A stretch of 39,067 nt of DNA from Alphaproteobacteria bacterium. Its GTDB lineage: Bacteria; Pseudomonadota; Alphaproteobacteria; Rickettsiales; SXRF01. Under the pieces are notes generated by a model that had not been told where the DNA came from, did no database searches, and was given only the letters and a program-made list of their open reading frames with translations. The stretch lies in the NCBI GenBank assembly GCA_025360605.1, contig JANYBV010000043.1, positions 1-39,067 of the forward strand, written 5' to 3'. Shown here piece after piece: positions 34,484-39,067 of the stretch. The stretch's first letter is position 1. Each line of letters opens with the position of its first letter. A program made the translations under genes and the position numbers.

Positions 34484-35386
34484 TTAGTTAAAACGGAACC
34501 TCATGATACAACCTGGGGAGTTACCACCCGTTGTAACACCACGGTTATAAGTGTCAGTGGATGCACTACCGCTACCGCCGGTGGTCGTACAATCGCCCGC
34601 CGCCGCTGACGCTGGGGTCGCAGTGCTCCACGAAGCCGCGTCCGCTAATGGTGTTGAGCTAGCCGCACCAGTGGTACCATGCGCCTGCACGATACCGGTT
34701 TCTGGCATGCCGTCATCCAACTTGATGTCCATGTTGTAGGCTTCGATAGGGGTAAGGTTGGTACTCAGCGAATAAATACCGGTTGTAACCGCTATACCGC
34801 CAATACCGGCAATGGTCCAGTAGTTGATGCTGTTCAACGAACCCGCTGTTACATAGTTACCACGGCCCAGACGTGCCGCTGGCAACACTGCCGAAACGGC
34901 CGTTGCCGCCGCACCCGGAAGAGCCGCCACAAACGTATTGTTGGTGTTTGTGGTAAAGTTACCGTCCATAAGGTTGGCTGTCGACAGATCGTTCCACAAG
35001 CCACCGGCTTCCTGAGTGAACGTACCACTCATCACCGTACCGGCGTTTGCCCCCTGAATCAGGCCGTTACCATCGCCCAGACCTACCGTACCGGCACGAG
35101 CAGCAAACCCGAAGGCCGCAGCAGCGTCAGACGTTAAATCGCCTGGGATACCGTTATACTTACTACGGAAAGTGTTGACCGCCGAGTTGTACTTTTCAAT
35201 CTGACCTACGGTGGCACGAATTTCTGCCGCACGGATCAGATCCTGACCGACGAGAATACCACCCACGATAAGACCAATAATAACCAGTACAATCGACAAT
35301 TCGATCAGGGTAAAGCCCTTATCTCGTCTGGACTGGCTCAACACAGCCTTCCCTGAGGTTTCTTCATTTGTTTGTTGTAGTTCCAT
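34484..35386 (-). CDS. Type IV pilin-like protein (copy 1, promoter-distal)
   Basis: The 300-residue prepilin has a long charged leader of 24 residues ending KG, then the class III signal GFTLIELSIVLV: cleavage at G24/F25, with the conserved Glu at position 5 of the mature protein (E29). One N-terminal helix (about 25-80) is followed by a glycine-, threonine- and alanine-rich globular domain with a C-terminal cysteine pair (GDCTTT and GCIMRFRFN). Start fixed by AGGAG eight bases upstream. The assembly machinery (PilB, PilC, PilQ, PilD) is not in the window. Composition rich in T, S and N suits O-glycosylation. Confidence 0.88.
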   Translation of the reverse strand: MELQQTNEETSGKAVLSQSRRDKGFTLIELSIVLVIIGLIVGGILVGQDLIRAAEIRATVGQIEKYNSAVNTFRSKYNGIPGDLTSDAAAAFGFAARAGTVGLGDGNGLIQGANAGTVMSGTFTQEAGGLWNDLSTANLMDGNFTTNTNNTFVAALPGAAATAVSAVLPAARLGRGNYVTAGSLNSINYWTIAGIGGIAVTTGIYSLSTNLTPIEAYNMDIKLDDGMPETGIVQAHGTTGAASSTPLADAASWSTATPASAAAGDCTTTGGSGSASTDTYNRGVTTGGNSPGCIMRFRFN

Positions 35387-35416
35387 GGTTTTTACTCCTA
35401 GGTTTCTATATAAGGC

Positions 35417-36265
35417 TTAATTGAAACGGAACTGCAGCGCGCACGAACCATCGTTGCCGCCGGTGGCCGCTACACGGTTATACGTTGCAGTCGCAGCAAT
35501 GGTGCCGTTCGTACAGGTATTCGCAGCAGCACCAGCCGCAATACTGGCCGCTACGTTGACACCGGTATAAAGCCTCGCCTGAACGATACCCGTACCTGGA
35601 AGACCGTCATCCAGCTTGATATCCATGTTGTAAGCCTGAATAGGGGTCAACCCGACGTTGTTATAGGTATAGGCCGGAGCCGTGGTCAATGTTGCTACAG
35701 CTACTGTCTGATAGTAGTTGATACCGTTCACCGCATAGACAAGGAAGGAGTTGTTCGGTGTCGTTTTGGTTTGTGGAAACGATTTCGACGGTGTATTAAC
35801 CGTCGCCGTTACTACACCAGTGGCTGGAGCAATCAATGCGTCAGCACTGCTCACACCGAGCGATCCGTCAATTAAGTTGGCATCGGTTAAATGCCTCCAG
35901 AACATCAGGCACTCTCCGATTGGAGTGGTTACAGCACCCGATGCGCCACATTCGATCAGGCCGTTACCGTCCTGATGCCCTGCGGTACCCGCCAGCGTTG
36001 TTTCGGAATACAACCCGAAAGCACCCGCCTGCGTCGAGGTGATGTCACCTGGTAGTGCGTTATATTTAGTGCGGAAGGTGTTGACGGCTGAGTTGTATTT
36101 TTCGACCTGAGCCACGGTGGCGCGAATTTCCGCCGCCTTGATCAGATCTTGCCCAACCAGAATACCTCCAACGATTAGCCCAATGATGACCAGCACAATC
36201 GATAACTCGATGAGTGTGAAGCCACCCTCTTGGATCTTTTTATTATGTTTTTTAGGACTCTCCAT
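35417..36265 (-). CDS. Type IV pilin-like protein (copy 2, promoter-proximal)
   Basis: From ATG 36265 (AGGAG seven bases upstream; a frame from 36298 is rejected) the prepilin has 282 residues, leader of 15 and processing at G15/F16 with E20 as the mature Glu5. The first 65 mature residues are nearly identical to those of copy 1, then the globular part diverges; both end in QFRFN/RFRFN. Cysteines occur at ECG, GECL, NTCTN and GSCAL. The two genes lie 30 bases apart and form one unit. They are most likely tandem duplicates with diversified surface domains. Confidence 0.88.
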   Translation of the reverse strand: MESPKKHNKKIQEGGFTLIELSIVLVIIGLIVGGILVGQDLIKAAEIRATVAQVEKYNSAVNTFRTKYNALPGDITSTQAGAFGLYSETTLAGTAGHQDGNGLIECGASGAVTTPIGECLMFWRHLTDANLIDGSLGVSSADALIAPATGVVTATVNTPSKSFPQTKTTPNNSFLVYAVNGINYYQTVAVATLTTAPAYTYNNVGLTPIQAYNMDIKLDDGLPGTGIVQARLYTGVNVAASIAAGAAANTCTNGTIAATATYNRVAATGGNDGSCALQFRFN

Positions 36266-36751
36266 ACATATTCTCCTAAGGTGTTTCTTTCGTTTCATGA
36301 CTTTTGTTGTGTTCGCATTTGTCTCTATGCTTATCTAAAACAATTACTTTCGTATTAATTAGAAACAATTTTATTTAAATTCGCTTGAACTTTGATTTAA
36401 ATTACGTCTAACAGTTCCTATCCTGCCATTTAAAGAGGTGTTGCAGCCACTTATGTTTCGATGATTACAAAATGAGTACCGATTTTCAGGACGATAGGGA
36501 ATAATAGTTACCAATTGGTTACCAGAAACAGCTTTTGTTTTTGTTTTGAGCGAGGTGTTGGCAGGAATTCATATGCCAGCGACTTCTCATTTTAGTCGCG
36601 TAACAAAGTAATCACTTATTGATTTGTAATTATGTTATTTTAATACAACAAAATTCGTTGCTTTTTTGATGAAAAATATTTTTTAGCACGTGACATTTAT
36701 GCCACACGCATTAAAGCGGCAAACACCTAAAACGACTACTTATTTTGCTAA
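36266..36751. other. AT-rich intergenic region upstream of the pilins
   Basis: No gene is seen. It should hold the pilin promoter (minus strand) and the 3' end of the DUF1013 transcript. Visible features are the 10-base palindrome ACCAATTGGT (36510-36519) inside a GTTACC direct repeat, and a hairpin GCGACT / AGTCGC (36579-36599). Base composition is much lower in GC than the neighbouring genes. Confidence 0.5.
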
Positions 36752-37303
36752 CTACTGTGCAACTGCGTCTTTATTGTCGGGCAAACTCGACTTGATGGTG
36801 CCCACGGCAGCGTCCAGATGAGTCTGGGTGCAAAGGCCAAGCAATACCGGATCACGCGGCTTAATATTGCTGCTATTCCAATGGGTTTTACCGCGAACGG
36901 CCTGAATGGTGTTCTTGGTGGTACCAATCAATTTAGCAATCTGAATGTCCGTCATAAGCGGGAAATGCTTTACCAGCCATGCGATAGCATCCGGTTTATC
37001 CTGACGGCGCGCCACAGGAGTATAACGGCTACCCTTTGTTTTTTGAGCAATATATTGCTTTGCTGTGCCCAGAATCTCTAAACGCGCCGCGTCATCTTTC
37101 TCGCAACGCTTGACTTCTTCCATCGAAAGCTGGCCACCCGCCACCGGATCAAGCCCACGGATGCCGCCCGACACTTCACCGTCAGCAATACCCTGCACTT
37201 CAAGCGGGTGCATGCCACAAAAATCGGCAATCTGTTCAAAACTCAGCGCGGTGTTTTCAACGAGCCACACGGCGGTAGCTTTAGGCATTAACGGTAATGT
37301 CAT
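36752..37303 (-). CDS. DUF1013 (TrcR-type) cell-cycle transcriptional regulator
   Basis: The 183-residue protein is a full DUF1013 member, a family nearly limited to alphaproteobacteria and named TrcR after studies in Caulobacter-like species. It contains two similar helix-turn-helix-like repeats: VWLVENTALSFEQIADFCGM with EVQGI (about 12-40) and AWLVKHFPLMTDIQIAKLIG with TIQAVRG (about 107-138). The linker has EEVKRCEKDDAARL. It probably binds DNA or RNA polymerase. AAGGA lies seven bases before the ATG. It is divergent from the patatin gene. Confidence 0.9.
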   Translation of the reverse strand: MTLPLMPKATAVWLVENTALSFEQIADFCGMHPLEVQGIADGEVSGGIRGLDPVAGGQLSMEEVKRCEKDDAARLEILGTAKQYIAQKTKGSRYTPVARRQDKPDAIAWLVKHFPLMTDIQIAKLIGTTKNTIQAVRGKTHWNSSNIKPRDPVLLGLCTQTHLDAAVGTIKSSLPDNKDAVAQ

Positions 37304-37441
37304 GGAACATCCTTAACGATACATATTGGTTGGAAAGCACCTATTTAGTGGTTTTTCGCTAATATTCAAGTATTTTCATGGATATTGGCAAAAAAGCGAC
37401 TGCCCACTTTCATTATTTCATCCCATAGGTTATAGTAACAT

Positions 37442-38452
37442 ATGGCAAATACACAAAAATCCATTTCCCTTGGTTTACAAGGAGGCGGCGTACACGCGGC
37501 CTTCGGATGGGGCGTGATTGACCAGTTGCTGGCCGACGGACGTCTGCGAATTGACGCGCTCAGCGGCACCAGCAGCGGCGCAATGATGGCGGTGGTCATG
37601 GCGCAGGGCATGAAAGACGGTGGTGCCGAAGGCGCGCGCGAAGCCCTCAAATCCTTCTGGAAAAAAGTCAGCGTCGTATCGGCGATGCTGCCGCTGCGGA
37701 TGAAAGTGGTCGACAAGTTTCTCGGTCATGTCGGGCTGGATTTATCACCCACGACGATGGCGCTGGATGTGATTACGCGTATTTTTTCCCCCTACCAGTT
37801 CAATCTTTTCGACATCAATCCGCTGCGCGGCATTGTTGAAGAGCTGGTGGATTTTGACGCACTGAATAAAACATCTCCCCTCGGCCTTTATATTAATGCC
37901 ACCCATGCGCGCACCGGAAGGGGCAAAATTTTCGACGCGAAAGACGTATCGCTCGATGCCGTCATGGCATCCGCGTGCCTGCCGTATATGTTCAAGACGG
38001 TAGAAGTGGACGGCGAACCCTACTGGGAAGGCAGTTTTTCCGGATGCCCCGCGCTGGCACCACTCATCAATAACGGCCACTGCCCCGATATTCTGGTGGT
38101 GCAGATTCATCCGACGAATGTGGAAGAAGTGCCCACCCACGCCGCCGACATTCTCGACCGCGCCACCGAGATGAGTTTTAATTCCATGCTGCACATGGAG
38201 CTGAAATCCATCGCGCTGTACAATCAGATGATACGGCTTGCCAAGCTCGACCAGAAAGAAATTTTCATCCACCGCATCGAATCCGAAGACATGCTGGCAA
38301 GCCTTGGCCGTTCCAGCAAAATGAACGCGGACTGGGATTTTTTGGTGTATTTACATGACCTCGGCGTGCAAGCCGCCACCGACTGGCTGGAACAGAATTT
38401 TGACCTGATCGGCAAAAGCTCGTCCTACGACATGGACGCAATGGCCGCCTGA
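37442..38452 (+). CDS. Patatin-like phospholipase family protein
   Basis: The 336-residue protein has the patatin oxyanion motif LGLQGGGVHAAFGWG (10-24) and the nucleophile elbow GTSSG with S44. The second dyad motif normally reads DGG or DGA; here it is YWEGSFSGCPALAPL, so glutamate E196 stands in for the catalytic aspartate. These enzymes hydrolyse acyl esters of phospholipids or poly(3-hydroxybutyrate). The substitution leaves activity uncertain. No signal peptide, so cytoplasmic. No good ribosome site is visible. Divergent from the DUF1013 gene. Confidence 0.88.
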   Translation: MANTQKSISLGLQGGGVHAAFGWGVIDQLLADGRLRIDALSGTSSGAMMAVVMAQGMKDGGAEGAREALKSFWKKVSVVSAMLPLRMKVVDKFLGHVGLDLSPTTMALDVITRIFSPYQFNLFDINPLRGIVEELVDFDALNKTSPLGLYINATHARTGRGKIFDAKDVSLDAVMASACLPYMFKTVEVDGEPYWEGSFSGCPALAPLINNGHCPDILVVQIHPTNVEEVPTHAADILDRATEMSFNSMLHMELKSIALYNQMIRLAKLDQKEIFIHRIESEDMLASLGRSSKMNADWDFLVYLHDLGVQAATDWLEQNFDLIGKSSSYDMDAMAA

Positions 38453-38625
38453 CACGCCGGAATGCGGGTCGGTTTTTCTTTTGTATTTATACTTTACGCC
38501 TTATAAAATCATTGTATTTCAGATGTTTTTATTGATTCCTGTCACAAAAAATTAACAAATTACACACGCCTTTTATGGTAGAATCAAGGTGTTGCTAGGG
38601 TTTTTTGAGAAATCGAAAAACTATT

Positions 38626-38710
38626 GGGTAGACAACTAGGGAAAGCTATCGCTAACCCCTACCCACACGCAACTGGATGCTCGTACAATAGTGTACAGCC
38701 TCCTAAGGAA
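38626..38710 (+). promoter_or_regulatory. Structured 5' leader, candidate regulatory RNA
   Basis: Two strong foldings share one strand: GGGTAG (38626-38631) can pair with CTACCC (38659-38664), or TAGGG (38637-38641) can pair with CCCTA (38657-38661) above an AGC-TATC-GCT tip. Then comes a second hairpin (38675-38703) of 10 base pairs with one mismatch, one bulged C and a 6-base loop. AAGGAA follows directly, about ten bases before an ATG at 38720. A TAGAAT at 38579-38584 may be the -10 box. No known riboswitch class is recognised. Confidence 0.45.
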
Positions 38711-38719
38711 GCAAGTCTC

Positions 38720-38947
38720 ATGGCTCTGCATCTGTCACAAGTCGGCAACAGCGAAGTCAAGTCGGACTACGGCAACATCGAAGGCAAAAGCAGTCACTTT
38801 CGGGTGTTCGTCGAAGCCATCGTCGCGAAGACCGTCGAAGTCAACGATACGGAAGCCCCCAAGGTCGTCCGTACCGAGGCCATCAACGCCCTCGCCGACC
38901 GCGTCCGAGAAGCCTTCGTCAAGCAGATTGAAGTGGCTATAGTTTAG
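38720..38947 (+). CDS. Hypothetical small protein, possibly cut by an insertion sequence
   Basis: From ATG 38720 the ORF has 75 residues; a longer frame from 38624 would run through the structured leader and is not favoured. The protein is not recognised. It has a polar N-terminus (HLSQVGNSEVKSDYG) and a C-terminal amphipathic helix (EAINALADRVREAFVKQ). Codon use is rich in GTC, CGT and CGA-type choices compared with the AT-rich leader. The C-terminus lies where the IS3-type element seems to start, so the true gene may have been longer and its last residues may be supplied by the element. Confidence 0.5.
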   Translation: MALHLSQVGNSEVKSDYGNIEGKSSHFRVFVEAIVAKTVEVNDTEAPKVVRTEAINALADRVREAFVKQIEVAIV

Positions 38948-39067
38948 CGGACAGTGTGCTTGAGCGATACTGAAGGAGCTAAGAGCCAATGCCTGAGAAT
39001 ATAAATACCAAGAAGAAATTGACGTTTTATTCATCTGAGTTCAAGTCGTCTGCGATAAAGCTGGCGT
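38934..39067 (+). mobile_element. Left end of an IS3-family insertion sequence (runs off window)
   Basis: A TGG-type start near 38934 is followed by GCGGACAGTG, recalling the GGACAG found in terminal repeats of several IS3-family elements, then by a ribosome site and a transposase OrfA start. The exact boundary is a guess because the right end is outside the window. Confidence 0.45.
38989..39067 (+). CDS. IS3-type transposase OrfA, N-terminal fragment (continues past window)
   Basis: ATG 38989 opens MPENINTKKKLTFYSSEF followed by KSSAIKLA. The pattern K-(R/K)-x-(F/Y)-(S/T)-x-EFK-x-x-A-(V/I)-x-L is the start of the transposase_8 helix-turn-helix domain of IS3-family OrfA. AAGGAG (38973-38978) lies ten bases upstream. 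Only 26 codons are inside the window, so intactness of the element cannot be judged. Confidence 0.7.
   Translation, partial: MPENINTKKKLTFYSSEFKSSAIKLA

Noticed and set aside
38447-38480. Possible terminator after the patatin gene (CCG-GAATG-CGG followed by T-rich DNA).
   Set aside because: The stem is only three base pairs, too weak to call.
1-39067. CRISPR array, prophage, toxin-antitoxin or restriction system.
   Set aside because: No regularly spaced repeats, phage structural genes, nuclease-methylase pairs or toxin-like pairs were seen on either strand.

Overview
The window looks like a chromosomal segment of an alphaproteobacterium of roughly 50 percent GC with AT-rich gaps. The evidence is the gene content and order: a PmbA, DUF374, WaaA, LpxK, XseA, PurD neighbourhood; a Tim44-domain protein, MltA and Smr next to SecB; DUF6111; DUF1013 (TrcR, a cell-cycle regulator family of this class); and two TTAA-N7-TTAA sites that fit the CtrA consensus. 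I cannot name the order with confidence; a Micavibrio-like or deep-branching lineage is a guess. Nearly everything is ordinary chromosomal housekeeping and envelope biology, with accessory traits at the two ends and around 28-37 kb.

Layout. 1-0.5 kb: a lone 5' half of a tRNA-Tyr(GUA) gene with its own promoter. 0.5-6.7 kb: a small membrane protein, an MHS-type MFS transporter, rlmN with an atypical winged-helix regulator, a ribA with a degenerate N-terminal domain, an orphan TAXI-type TRAP binding protein, an inverted-repeat element and a single-span membrane protein. 6.9-13.8 kb: a tight co-directional cluster pmbA, msbA-like, DUF374 acyltransferase, waaA, lpxK, LpxL-type acyltransferase, which makes and exports Kdo-lipid A. 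13.8-18.6 kb: xseA (with a palindromic repeat inside its coding sequence), purD, a GT-C-type glycosyltransferase and yciB. 18.8-26.2 kb: phoB, then an eight-gene minus-strand chain (Tim44-like, mltA, racemase, smr, ompR-type, envZ-type, DUF6111, CCA-adding enzyme), mostly joined by ATGA overlaps or gaps under 30 bases.

26.3-30.4 kb: secB, an OmpA-type lipoprotein-free porin-like anchor, a PagL-type lipid A deacylase, a broken or tiny ORF and a methyl-accepting chemotaxis protein with a CtrA-like box in front. 30.7-36.3 kb: malate synthase A, a large O-antigen-ligase/O-oligosaccharyltransferase-like membrane protein, and two tandem type IV pilin-like genes that are clear duplicates. 36.7-39.1 kb: the DUF1013 regulator, a patatin-like phospholipase, a highly structured leader RNA in front of a short unknown ORF, and the start of an IS3-type transposase gene that runs off the window.

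The unifying theme is the envelope: lipid A synthesis and trimming, peptidoglycan turnover, outer-membrane anchoring, EnvZ/OmpR-type sensing and possible pilin glycosylation. I did not find a CRISPR array, a defence island or a clearly new multi-gene system. The best candidates for something undescribed are the structured leader plus small ORF at 38.6-38.95 kb, the pilin pair with its neighbouring putative oligosaccharyltransferase, and the half tRNA at the left edge.
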